Positions 7,717-14,808 of a stretch of 36,720 nt of DNA are shown one piece after another. The notes beneath the pieces were generated by a model that saw nothing but the letters and a program-made list of their open reading frames with translations, had not been told where the DNA came from and did no database searches. The stretch comes from an uncultured cyanobacterium (lineage in GTDB: Bacteria > Cyanobacteriota > Cyanobacteriia > Cyanobacteriales > FACHB-T130): contig CAKZHE010000240.1 in assembly GCA_936920195.1 (NCBI GenBank), positions 1 through 36,720 of the forward strand, written 5' to 3'. Made by a program: the position numbers and the translations under genes. Position 1 is the first letter of the stretch. Each line of letters begins with the position of its first letter.

Positions 7717-8080
7717 AGTTTTTAGTAGTTGCCCGATCTTAAGGTATTGGTTAGAAGCGCGATCGCTTTCCTCGATTCTACATTAAAATACCTTAGTAAA
7801 GCAAGTTATATAAGTAATGCAGATTTTAGATCTTTTTCATCTATCTAGTTGGATGGAATTACCGAGCTAGGTAGGCTTGCCAGAAAAATCAAAGTTGACT
7901 GCCATTGAGTCGGGGAGTTTGCCCCAACTTTGGGCAATTAACCAGATGTTCGCCAGAATAGCCGCGATCGCCACTAGATCTAGAATAATCTCTAGGCGCG
8001 ATCGCGGGATATCTAGCATTGGTCTTGGGGTAATGTCATTTCTCGTCATATATTTCAGTAGTCTCCAAGGAGGAAGAAAG
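7717..8080. other. Intergenic region with a gene fragment
   Basis: This 360-bp stretch separates the parvulin-like gene from the RmlD-like gene. It holds the DUF1648 fragment listed separately and two HIP1 octamers, but no repeat of the families seen elsewhere in the window. AAGGAGGAAG at 8068-8077 is the ribosome binding site of the downstream gene. Confidence 0.6.
7867..8049 (-). pseudogene. Truncated DUF1648 membrane protein
   Basis: A 60-residue frame starting MTRNDITPRPMLDIPRSRLE, then a hydrophobic helix (IILDLVAIAAILANIWLIAQ) and LPDSMAVNFDFSGKPT before a stop. The helix followed by LP-x-x-x-x-x-F-x-x-x-G-x-P is the start of the DUF1648 domain, whose members normally continue for at least another 60-100 residues after this G-x-P motif. 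I looked in the other minus-strand frames downstream and saw no continuation, so this reads as a 3'-deleted remnant. It might still make a one-helix peptide. Confidence 0.6.
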
Positions 8081-8956
8081 ATGAAAAAACTTTTAGTTAC
8101 AGGTGTCAGTGGTTTTCTGGGTTGGCATCTTGCCCAACTAGCCCAAGGTGAATGGGATGTCTATGGCACTTATCTGGCTCATGGGGCGAACATCTCCAAC
8201 ACTAAATTGTCCAAAGTTGATTTAACCAACTTCGTGGAATTAAAGCAATTATTTCAGGAAATTCAACCAGATGCTGTAATTCATACAGCGGCTCAATCTA
8301 GCCCCAATTTCTGTCAAGCCAATCCAGAAATTTGCTATCCCATCAATGTTACTGCCTCCCACAATCTTGCCGGACTTTGTGCTGATGCTGGTATTCCCTG
8401 CGTTTTCACTTCTAGCGATAATGTTTTTGATGGCTTAAATCCCCCTTATCGCGAAACCGATGCTGTTTGTCCAATTAATTATTATGGCGAACAAAAAGTT
8501 TTGGCAGAAGAGGGAATGCAAGCTCGGTATCCTGCTACCGCCATTTGCCGAATGCCGCTAATGTTTGGAGCCGCTACCCCTACAGCCAAAAGTTTTATTC
8601 AGCCATTTATTGAAATTTTAAGAACAGAAAAGGAACTGAAGTTATTTACAGATGAGATTCGCACCACTGTTAGCGCGACAACAGCCGCCAAGGGATTATT
8701 AATGGCTTTGGGAAAAGTCCAAGGATACCTTCACTTAGGGGGAAAAGAGCGGATATCTCGTTATGAAATCGGTTGTTTATTAATAGAAGTGTTGCAACTA
8801 CCCACGACAGGCATTCAACCGTGCAAACAACAAGATTTTACTATGGCTGCACCTAGACCACCAGATGTTTCTTTGGATAGTTCTTGGGCATTTTCTATCG
8901 GTTATGCACCGCTATCGGTGCGAGAAGAGTTAGAAATTTTGCAACACAAATTGTAA
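8081..8956 (+). CDS. RmlD-like NAD(P)-dependent sugar-nucleotide reductase (extended SDR)
   Basis: A 291-residue extended short-chain dehydrogenase. The Rossmann motif is GVSGFLGWHLA (GxxGxxG) near the N terminus, followed by D-x-V-I-H-T-A-A (PDAVIHTAAQSS), the TSSDNVFDG segment and the catalytic Y-x-x-x-K (NYYGEQK). The TS-D-x-V-F-D-G and P-Y-x-E-x-D order fits the dTDP-4-dehydrorhamnose reductase group, so a role in deoxysugar or cell-surface polysaccharide synthesis is likely. No other rhamnose-pathway gene is adjacent, so the substrate is uncertain. The frame is open back to 7877, but ATG 8081 has an excellent AAGGAGG 7-13 bases upstream and begins the conserved MKKLLVTG, so it is the start. 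Confidence 0.87.
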   Translation: MKKLLVTGVSGFLGWHLAQLAQGEWDVYGTYLAHGANISNTKLSKVDLTNFVELKQLFQEIQPDAVIHTAAQSSPNFCQANPEICYPINVTASHNLAGLCADAGIPCVFTSSDNVFDGLNPPYRETDAVCPINYYGEQKVLAEEGMQARYPATAICRMPLMFGAATPTAKSFIQPFIEILRTEKELKLFTDEIRTTVSATTAAKGLLMALGKVQGYLHLGGKERISRYEIGCLLIEVLQLPTTGIQPCKQQDFTMAAPRPPDVSLDSSWAFSIGYAPLSVREELEILQHKL

Positions 8957-8962
8957 TATCAA

Positions 8963-8996
8963 CAGGACTTACGCAAATATTCAATCTATACGCTAT
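8963..8996. repeat. Solo left end of the 89-bp element
   Basis: CAGGACTTACGCAAATATTC begins this fragment, which ends just before the full copy at 8998. It repeats the left terminal sequence AGGACTTACGCA of the 89-bp element, so two left ends lie head to tail, probably from an insertion next to or into an older copy. Confidence 0.75.
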
Positions 8997-8997
8997 C

Positions 8998-9086
8998 AGG
9001 ACTTACGCAGATCCGACCTATACAGTGTCTTGGTGCGTTACGCTGGCGCTAACACACCCTACCAATAGAGGTGTTGCGTAAGCCCT
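8998..9086. mobile_element. 89-bp MITE-like element, copy 1
   Basis: The element has ends AGGACTTACGCA (8998-9009) and TGCGTAAGCCCT (9075-9086), inverted repeats with one mismatch. The centre carries the palindrome GGTGCGTTACGCTGGCGC continuing to AACACACCCTACC. Copies at 16822-16910 and 28404-28492 have exactly the same length. No ORF is inside. This copy supplies the last eight codons and the stop of ctaA. Confidence 0.85.
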
Positions 9087-10138
9087 GATATGATGCGGGG
9101 AGTGTCAAAATTTAAGATAAACAAAAAGACAGGGAATTTAGATCTTCCATCCTTGTTCCCTGTTCCCTGTTCCCTATTCCCTATTCCCTGTTCCCTGTTC
9201 CCTGTTCCCTGTTCCCTATTCCCTATTCCCTGTTCCCTGTTCCCTATTTTCAAGCTAAAAACAGTCAAAACTACTAGGCAACCAACTAGGGAGGCTCCAA
9301 CAGTGTGATGAGCTACGGTGAGGGGTTCCACTTGCAGGTGTAAGTAAAAAGTGGCAATTCCCAAGCCGATTTGGACAAGTAACAAAATTCCTGCTAGCCA
9401 AGCTAGTTGTTTGATAATTGGCAGTAAAGACTGATTGCGCCAAGCGACAAATACGACACTAACAGTTGCTAAGGTAGCTGGAACCACTCCGATAATATGG
9501 CTGTTCATCACTGCACATAATTCTGAGTAACTAAAGCATTGGTGTAAAGCCCATTGCGAGCCAACTAATCCGCCCAAGAGACTTTGCAAATAAACTAAGA
9601 TGGCGGCAGTTAAAGCGATCGCAGGCAAGATTTTACCACTGCTGCCATGACTGGGCAAGGGCGTTAAAGAGGCAGCGATCGCCAGTAGAGTGATGAAAAA
9701 AATCAAAGCTGTGCCTAGATGAGCCGTGACAATATCGAACCGGAGCAGTTCCGTTACTGTCAACCCCCCTAAAATCCCCTGGAAGACAATTAGAAATAGG
9801 GCAAAGGAGGCTGCCCAAGGCAACCAACGGGGCAGAAACTGACGATCCCACCAGGATAAACCAGTCAGAGCGATCGCCCCTATCCCAATTGCCGAAGCAT
9901 CTAGCCTGTGGAACCACTCCAGGAAAACTTGCAAATTCATTTGCTGGGTAGGTACGAGTTGACCATAGCACAAAGGCCAATCTGGACAGGCTAAACCCGC
10001 ATTCATCACCCGCGTGGCACTGCCAATTGCCATTAAAATTAGGGTAGCGATCGCCATCTTCCAGACTAGACGGCGAATCCGTTCCAGGCGGGATGCTTCC
10101 ACAGAGGGGATATCTTGATGCAGAATCGATTCAGTCAT
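9059..10138 (-). CDS. ctaA: Heme A synthase (CtaA/COX15) with repeat-derived C-terminal tail
   Basis: A polytopic membrane enzyme that oxidises the heme O methyl group to make heme A for the aa3 oxidase. Conserved features: VMNAGLACPDWPLCYGQLVP with Cys51 and Cys57, EWFHRLDA with heme-ligand His77, VTAHLGTALIF, a second cysteine pair in HQCFSYSELC, and AHHTVGA in the last repeat. About eight hydrophobic helices are present, ending near LVVLTVFSL at residue 295. From about residue 297 on, the protein reads GNREQGI/GNREQGT units encoded by a heptamer repeat, then about 20 unique residues, then GLTQHLYW from an 89-bp MITE-like element. The normal family C terminus therefore lies near residue 297. 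It is divergent from ctaC-ctaD-ctaE; ctaB is not adjacent. Confidence 0.95.
   Translation of the reverse strand: MTESILHQDIPSVEASRLERIRRLVWKMAIATLILMAIGSATRVMNAGLACPDWPLCYGQLVPTQQMNLQVFLEWFHRLDASAIGIGAIALTGLSWWDRQFLPRWLPWAASFALFLIVFQGILGGLTVTELLRFDIVTAHLGTALIFFITLLAIAASLTPLPSHGSSGKILPAIALTAAILVYLQSLLGGLVGSQWALHQCFSYSELCAVMNSHIIGVVPATLATVSVVFVAWRNQSLLPIIKQLAWLAGILLLVQIGLGIATFYLHLQVEPLTVAHHTVGASLVGCLVVLTVFSLKIGNREQGIGNREQGTGNREQGIGNREQGTGNKDGRSKFPVFLFILNFDTPRIISGLTQHLYW
9155..9245. repeat. Heptanucleotide tandem repeat (STRR type), 13 units
   Basis: Exactly 13 units of seven bases, GTTCCCT (9 units) or ATTCCCT (4 units), in the order G G G A A G G G G A A G G. Short tandemly repeated heptamers are a known feature of filamentous cyanobacterial genomes. 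Read on the minus strand, three units give seven codons, producing the periodic GNREQGI/GNREQGT tail of CtaA. Confidence 0.95.
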
Positions 10139-10675
10139 ACTTGCTTCCCAGAGCTTGAATTTGCTGCGGAATGTTAAGTTGAATTTGAGTATAAGCTCAT
10201 TTTTTACTTAACACTTCGGTTCAGCGCTAAATTTCTCTAGCTCAATAGTCTAATGACCTTTGCCCAGAGGGATAAAAGCTTAGTAATTTTTTTATTTCTA
10301 CAAATCTTTACAATTTTTCATCTCAGTCTGTCGGTATCCCTGATACAGCTAGTAGCTAGTAGGGTGCGTTAGCGGCAGCGTAACGCACCGCCTACCAGTT
10401 AACGGTGCGTTACGCTATCGCTAACGCACCCTACTACTACCCATCACCCCAACACCCCATCAATGATCCTAAAGAAATACCTAAAAAATCCCAGTTAAAG
10501 CCCACCAATTTGCTGGCCTGCTTTAATCTGTTAAGGGAGTAGAACTGAAATTTCTATACTCTGGCTAGTAGCAACCGACACTAACAACCCCAATCAAAGC
10601 CCGATAAGCTTCAAATCGAGTCAAATTCAGCCCGGATGTCATATATAAGCAGTTTTGCAAGCAAGTTTAATCGCT
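10139..10675. other. Divergent intergenic region between ctaA and ctaC
   Basis: This stretch of about 530 bp carries the promoters for both ctaA and ctaCDE. It contains the 72-bp palindrome at 10361-10432 and otherwise AT-rich sequence. I could not place a convincing -35/-10 pair and see no gene in it. Confidence 0.6.
10361..10432. repeat. Large palindromic repeat, loop orientation A
   Basis: The left arm (10361-10389) starts AGGGTGCGTTAGCGGCAGCG. The right arm (10404-10432) is its reverse complement except where GGC meets ATA. The 14-base loop is GCCTACCAGTTAAC. A second copy at 25546-25617 has both arms in the same orientation but the exact reverse complement of this loop. Confidence 0.9.
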
Positions 10676-11665
10676 GTGAATATCCCAAGTAACATTACAA
10701 CTCTGATCGCTGGTATATTTCTGACCTTGGTTAGCCTTTGGGTGGGTCAGAATCACGGCCTGATGCCGCTAGCGGCTTCTGAACAAGCACCCCTAGTCGA
10801 TGGGCTGTTCAATATGATGATCACCCTGGCCACTGGTCTGTTTATCCTGGTGCAGGGAGCGCTAATTATTGCCGCCTTCAGATTTCGCCAACGTCCCGGC
10901 GACGATACAGACGGTCCATCAATTCACGGGAATATTCCCTTAGAAATCCTCTGGACGGCGATTCCGGCGGTGATGATTATGGTCGTTGGGGTTTACAGCT
11001 TTGAAGTCTATAACACGATGGGTGGACTAGACATCATGGGCGGTCACGACCACGGTTCCAGCCATCAAGCTCATAAAATGCGGGGAGCTGCGATCGCCCT
11101 CGAAAGCAAACCCAACTCCCAAACTTCAGGTAAAATTGCTCAAAATGCCGATCCTGCCCCAGATACAGCCCCAACTGCTGACTTGGTAGTTAACGTCACT
11201 GGACTGCAATTTGCCTGGGTTTTCAACTATCCCAAGAGCGGTGTTAGCGCTAGCGAACTGCACGTTCCCCTAGGTAAAAAAGTTCAACTACTAATCAATG
11301 CCAGCGATGTCATCCACGCTTTTTGGGTTCCCCAATTCCGCATCAAACAAGATGCTATTCCTGGTAGAGAATCTCAGATGCAATTCACTGCCAGCATTCC
11401 TGGAGAATACCCGATTATTTGTGCTGAACTCTGCGGTGCTTACCACGGAGCCATGAAAACGCGAGTAATTGTCCAAAGCCCAGAAGAATTTAATACCTGG
11501 GTAGCAGAGCAACTTGAAAGTGAAGAAGAAGACGAAGAAGTAGCGCTCAACCCCCAAGAAAAATCCGCTACCGAGTTTTTAGCGCCATATTCTCAAGAGA
11601 TGGCGGTTAGTGCCGATATCTTAGCCCAACTGCCGCACCCAGAGCATAGCGGTCATCATCATTAA
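10676..11665 (+). CDS. ctaC: Cytochrome c oxidase subunit II
   Basis: The CuA-bearing subunit that accepts electrons from cytochrome c6 or plastocyanin on the lumenal or periplasmic side. Two N-terminal membrane helices (near residues 9-24 and 45-67) precede the cupredoxin domain. CuA ligands are visible: His214 (DVIHAFWVPQF), Cys249 and Cys253 (CAELCGAYHGAM), His257 and Met260. GLQFAWVF is the aromatic patch for electron entry. Histidine-rich stretches (GGHDHGSSHQAH and the terminal HPEHSGHHH) and an acidic run (EEEDEEVA) are extras. GTG at 10676 (NIPSNITTL) resembles cyanobacterial homologues; TTG at 10655 would add seven residues. It is first in ctaCDE, 27 bases before ctaD. Confidence 0.95.
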   Translation: MNIPSNITTLIAGIFLTLVSLWVGQNHGLMPLAASEQAPLVDGLFNMMITLATGLFILVQGALIIAAFRFRQRPGDDTDGPSIHGNIPLEILWTAIPAVMIMVVGVYSFEVYNTMGGLDIMGGHDHGSSHQAHKMRGAAIALESKPNSQTSGKIAQNADPAPDTAPTADLVVNVTGLQFAWVFNYPKSGVSASELHVPLGKKVQLLINASDVIHAFWVPQFRIKQDAIPGRESQMQFTASIPGEYPIICAELCGAYHGAMKTRVIVQSPEEFNTWVAEQLESEEEDEEVALNPQEKSATEFLAPYSQEMAVSADILAQLPHPEHSGHHH

Positions 11666-11692
11666 CATTTCGGACTGAAATTAAATTTAGCT

Positions 11693-13450
11693 ATGACTAC
11701 AACGGTAGAGATTCAAACCAAAGCTAATCAAGCTACCTACGACCAAGCGCCATTATTTAGAAGTTGGCGGGACTACTTTACTTTTAGTACCGATCACAAA
11801 GTCATTGCCATTCAATATTTGGTCACATCATTTACCTTTTATTTGATTGGCGGCTTGATTGCGGCACTGATGCGTACCGAATTAGCCACCCCAGAATCGG
11901 ATTTTGTCAGTCGCGAACTCTATAATGGCTTGCTGACTGTTCACGGCACAGTAATGATTTTTCTGTGGATTGTTCCCGCTGGTGCAGGATTGGCAAATTA
12001 TCTGATTCCCCTGATGGTTGGGGCAAAGGATATGGCTTTCCCCAAGTTGAATGCTGTCGCCTTCTGGTTAATTCCCATCGGTGGCGCATTACTGATGGCG
12101 AGTTTCTTTTTTGAAACTCCCCAAGCTGGATGGACTTCCTACCCACCTTTAAGCACCTTGAATGCCAAGTTAGGACAAATTATCTGGGTAGGCAGCGTCT
12201 TAATTTTAGGAACATCTTCAATTGTGGGGGCGATTAATTTCTTTGTCACCATTATCAAGATGCGGATTCCAGGGATGGGATTAAATCAGATGCCCCTATT
12301 TTGTTGGGCAATGCTGTCTACTTCGGGATTGGTACTAATTGGTACTCCCGTGTTGGCAGGAGCGCTGATTCTGTTGACCTTTGATTTAATTGCGGGAACG
12401 TCGTTTTTTAATCCTACGGGTGGCGGCGATCCGATTGTTTATCAGCATTTATTCTGGTTTTATTCTCACCCAGCGGTTTACATTATGATTTTGCCCTTGT
12501 TTGGGGCAATTTCAGAAATTATTCCCGTCCATGCTCGCAAACCGATTTTTGGTTATCGAGCGATCGCCTATTCTAGTCTAGCCATTAGTTTCCTAGGGCT
12601 AATCGTCTGGGCGCACCATATGTTTACCAGCGGCACTCCCCCTTGGTTGCGGATGTTTTTCATGATCGCCACCATGATTATTGCCGTTCCCACGGGCATT
12701 AAAGTCTTTAGTTGGACTGCCACTCTCTGGCGGGGCAAATTGCGTCTCAACAGCGCTATGCTATTTGCCATTGGTTTTGTTTCTATGTTCGTGATTGGCG
12801 GTCTGAGCGGGATTATGCTGGCATCAGTCCCCTTTGATATTCACGTTCACGATACCTACTTTGTAGTGGCACATATGCACTACGTCCTTTTTGGCGGGAG
12901 CGTTTTTGGTCTATATTCTGCCCTCTATCATTGGTTCCCCAAAATGACTGGACGGATGACCAATGAATTCTGGGGGAAAGTGCATTTTGGGTTGACTCTA
13001 GTTGGTTTCAATTTGACTTTCTTGCCCATGCACGAAGCAGGTTTGTTGGGGATGAATCGCCGAGTTGCCGAATACGATCCCTCTTTAACTTTCCTCAATC
13101 AATTAGCTACCGTTGGCTCCTATCTGTTAGCAGTTTCCACCATTCCCTTTATTATCAACGCGATTTGGAGTTGGCACTACGGTCCCTTAGCGGGAAATAA
13201 TCCTTGGCAGGGACTAACTTTAGAATGGATTACCCCCTCGCCCCCGCCAGCCGAAAATTTTGAAGGCGAGCCAGTGCTGGGAGTGGGACCCTACGATTAC
13301 GGAGTTACGGAAAGTCCCTTTTTAGAGAAGTTAAAGGATGTCGTTAGTGGCTTGACGGAAAAGGGTGTGGCTTTCTCTGAAGTTCAAGCTATTGACTTAT
13401 CAGCTAAGACAAAAACGGCATTACTCGATCCCCAACCCCCGAATGAATAA
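11693..13450 (+). CDS. ctaD: Cytochrome c oxidase subunit I
   Basis: The catalytic heme-copper subunit, 585 residues with about 12 helices. Heme and copper ligands: His84 (LTVHGTVMIF, low-spin heme), His259 with cross-linked Tyr263 in YSHPAVYIM, His308 and His309 (WAHHMFTSG, CuB), His394 (high-spin heme) and His396 (low-spin heme) in VVAHMHYVLFGG. The helix VI motif is YSHPxVY rather than xGHPEVY, so the usual proton-channel glutamate is absent and the Tyr-Ser pair is present. This is the described A2 subtype of heme-copper oxidases. The last 70 residues after the final helix form a soluble tail. It lies between ctaC and ctaE in one operon. Confidence 0.97.
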   Translation: MTTTVEIQTKANQATYDQAPLFRSWRDYFTFSTDHKVIAIQYLVTSFTFYLIGGLIAALMRTELATPESDFVSRELYNGLLTVHGTVMIFLWIVPAGAGLANYLIPLMVGAKDMAFPKLNAVAFWLIPIGGALLMASFFFETPQAGWTSYPPLSTLNAKLGQIIWVGSVLILGTSSIVGAINFFVTIIKMRIPGMGLNQMPLFCWAMLSTSGLVLIGTPVLAGALILLTFDLIAGTSFFNPTGGGDPIVYQHLFWFYSHPAVYIMILPLFGAISEIIPVHARKPIFGYRAIAYSSLAISFLGLIVWAHHMFTSGTPPWLRMFFMIATMIIAVPTGIKVFSWTATLWRGKLRLNSAMLFAIGFVSMFVIGGLSGIMLASVPFDIHVHDTYFVVAHMHYVLFGGSVFGLYSALYHWFPKMTGRMTNEFWGKVHFGLTLVGFNLTFLPMHEAGLLGMNRRVAEYDPSLTFLNQLATVGSYLLAVSTIPFIINAIWSWHYGPLAGNNPWQGLTLEWITPSPPPAENFEGEPVLGVGPYDYGVTESPFLEKLKDVVSGLTEKGVAFSEVQAIDLSAKTKTALLDPQPPNE

Positions 13451-13558
13451 TTGCAGCACTGGCAATACCCGTAGGTTGGGTTGAAACGACAGTGGAAACC
13501 CAACAATGAAGCCCAAAATTCAAAGTTAAAAATTGTTTTTTTGATTGTTAACTTTGAC

Positions 13559-13622
13559 AGGACTTACGCAGAGCCTCTATATATAGCGTTTTGCAGGGGC
13601 AATCCCCCCGTGGTTGCCCCTA
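13559..13622. repeat. Repeat remnant: MITE left end plus GGGGCAA hairpin
   Basis: AGGACTTACGCA (13559-13570), the left end of the 89-bp element, is followed by unrelated sequence and then AGGGGCAATCCCCCCGTGG continuing to TTGCCCCTA (13595-13622). The latter unit also occurs at 14380-14405 and, reversed, at 6899-6926. The segment lies in the 254-bp gap between ctaD and ctaE. Confidence 0.75.
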
Positions 13623-13704
13623 CCTGCGGAGAAGCTACGAGAACGCAGGGGGATTGACCCCTACCTAGACATTAAGGATAACCACTACCACTCACTACCA
13701 AAAT

Positions 13705-14331
13705 ATGCAAAGTCCAACAGTTAATCCTGCCCAAGCTGAACTTAATTACCATGCGGCTACCAGTGCCGCTAGTCACGATCATCACGGACATCCCGACCAT
13801 CGGATTTTTGGTTTGATTGTGTTTTTGGTGGCAGAAGGGATGATCTTCATGGGTCTGTTTACGGCCTATTTGACTTTTCGGGCGGTAGCTCCGGCTTGGC
13901 CTCCAGAAGGAACGCCAGAATTAGAGTTATTGCTGCCCGGAATCAATACCATTATTCTGCTTTCTAGTAGCTTTGTGATTCACAATGCCGATACTGACAT
14001 TAAAAAGAATAATGTTAATGGGTTGCGATTGTGGTTTGGCCTAACTGCGTTGATGGGAGCGATATTTTTGGCGGGACAGGTTTATGAATACAGCAATTTG
14101 GAATTTGGTCTGAGAACGAATATTTTTGCCAGCACTTTCTATGTTTTAACTGCTTTTCACGGGTTGCACGTTTGTGTGGGATTGGTGGCAATTTTGGCAG
14201 TGTTATGGCGATCGCTCAAACCTGGTCACTATTCTAGCGAACAACATTTTGGGGTGGAAGCCGCAGAAATTTACTGGCACTTCGTCGATGTGATTTGGAT
14301 TATCCTCTTCCTGTTGCTGTACATTTTGTAA
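13705..14331 (+). CDS. ctaE: Cytochrome c oxidase subunit III
   Basis: A 208-residue membrane protein with five hydrophobic helices, the short bacterial form of COX3. Recognisable blocks are DHRIFGLIVFLVAEGMIFMG, TFRAVAPAWPPEG, NTIILLSSSFVIHNAD, FYVLTAFHGLHVCVGL and EIYWHFVDVIWIILFLLLYI. The histidine-rich start (HDHHGHPDH) is common in this subunit. It stabilises subunit I and the proton uptake path. It is the last gene of ctaCDE, but 254 bases of repeat-containing sequence separate it from ctaD, a wider gap than the 27 bases between ctaC and ctaD. Confidence 0.95.
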   Translation: MQSPTVNPAQAELNYHAATSAASHDHHGHPDHRIFGLIVFLVAEGMIFMGLFTAYLTFRAVAPAWPPEGTPELELLLPGINTIILLSSSFVIHNADTDIKKNNVNGLRLWFGLTALMGAIFLAGQVYEYSNLEFGLRTNIFASTFYVLTAFHGLHVCVGLVAILAVLWRSLKPGHYSSEQHFGVEAAEIYWHFVDVIWIILFLLLYIL

Positions 14332-14342
14332 AGTTTTGTTTC

Positions 14343-14369
14343 TAGAGGGGATGCGATCGCACCCTCTCT
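14343..14369 (+). terminator. Hairpin after ctaE
   Basis: AGAGGG (14344-14349) pairs with CCCTCT (14362-14367), and the interior contains TGCGATCGCA, itself a palindrome carrying a HIP1 octamer. The stem begins 12 bases after the ctaE stop. There is no T-run, so terminator function is a guess. Confidence 0.45.
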
Positions 14370-14379
14370 ATAACTCCGT

Positions 14380-14405
14380 AGGGGCAATCCCCCCGTGGTT
14401 GCCCC
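14380..14405. repeat. Dispersed GGGGCAA-CCCCCC hairpin repeat, copy 3
   Basis: AGGGGCAATCCCCCCGTGG followed by TTGCCCC, identical over its length to the unit at 13595-13620. Confidence 0.8.
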
Positions 14406-14484
14406 GATGTATAGCAGCTGTGTCTGATCTTCCCTAACTGGTTCCTAGGCTCTGCCTGGGAACCGATATCAAGAGGCTCTGCCT

Positions 14485-14711
14485 AGGCTGTTGACTTTGT
14501 GCCTTTTTAGGGGCTTTCTGCTCATGCAGTTTCTTATCTGCCAATTGGCTTTTATGACTACCGTTCTAAGTTTAGATCCCCCTAAATCCCCCTTAAAAAG
14601 GGGGACTTTGAGCAAATCTCCGGTTCCCCCCTTTTTAAGGGGGGCTAGGGGGGATCGTACACGTTTATTGCATGAATAAAACCGCTCAAAAACTCACAAA
14701 GTCAACAGCCT
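14485..14711. mobile_element. 227-bp MITE-like element with 17-bp terminal inverted repeats
   Basis: The ends AGGCTGTTGACTTTGTG (14485-14501) and CACAAAGTCAACAGCCT (14695-14711) are perfect inverted repeats. The flanking sequence AGGCTCTGCCT is present on both sides (14474-14484 and 14712-14722) but only once in the related locus near 36670, as expected for a target duplication. The element has no transposase and carries the GATCCCCCTAA palindrome in its centre. A partial copy lies at 36568-36613. Confidence 0.85.
14575..14656. repeat. GATCCCCCTAA palindromic repeat, intact copy
   Basis: An 82-bp imperfect palindrome from GATCCCCCTAAATCCCCC to GGGGGGCTAGGGGGGATC, with inner arms CCCCCTTAAAAAGGGGG and CCCCCCTTTTTAAGGGGGG around the loop TTTGAGCAAATCTCCGG. 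Further copies are at 18843-18909 and, decayed, at 3463-3546. Confidence 0.9.
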
Positions 14712-14808
14712 AGGCTCTGCCTCGCTTGGCGATTATTCGAGGCAGAGCCTGGGAACGAGTAAAATAAAATATAAAGCTATTTCCGATCGCATTTCTGTCT
14801 ATTGCTCA

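Larger units (their letters stand above)
14411..14760. repeat. Outer AGGCTCTGCCT repeat interrupted by a 227-bp element
   Basis: The outer unit runs from CTGTGTCTGATC through GGTTCCTAGGCTCTGCC to 14484 and resumes at 14712 with AGGCTCTGCCTCG, which pairs perfectly with CGAGGCAGAGCCT (14738-14750). An uninterrupted relative lies at 36610-36710. This gene-free stretch of about 475 bp between ctaE and the kinase gene consists almost wholly of repeats. Confidence 0.8.

Noticed and set aside
7877-8080. N-terminal extension of the RmlD-like protein
   Set aside because: The extension precedes the conserved start of the Rossmann fold, while ATG 8081 has a strong AAGGAGG site and overlaps nothing.
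9155-9245. Possible CRISPR array because of regular repetition
   Set aside because: The units are contiguous heptamers with no spacers, and no cas genes are nearby. It is a short tandem repeat.
9090-9308. Plus-strand reading frame rich in PCSLFP units
   Set aside because: It is the opposite-strand reading of the heptamer repeat inside ctaA.
14491-14679. 62-codon plus-strand frame
   Set aside because: It lies entirely inside the 227-bp repeat element and its nested palindrome; composition is that of the repeat.
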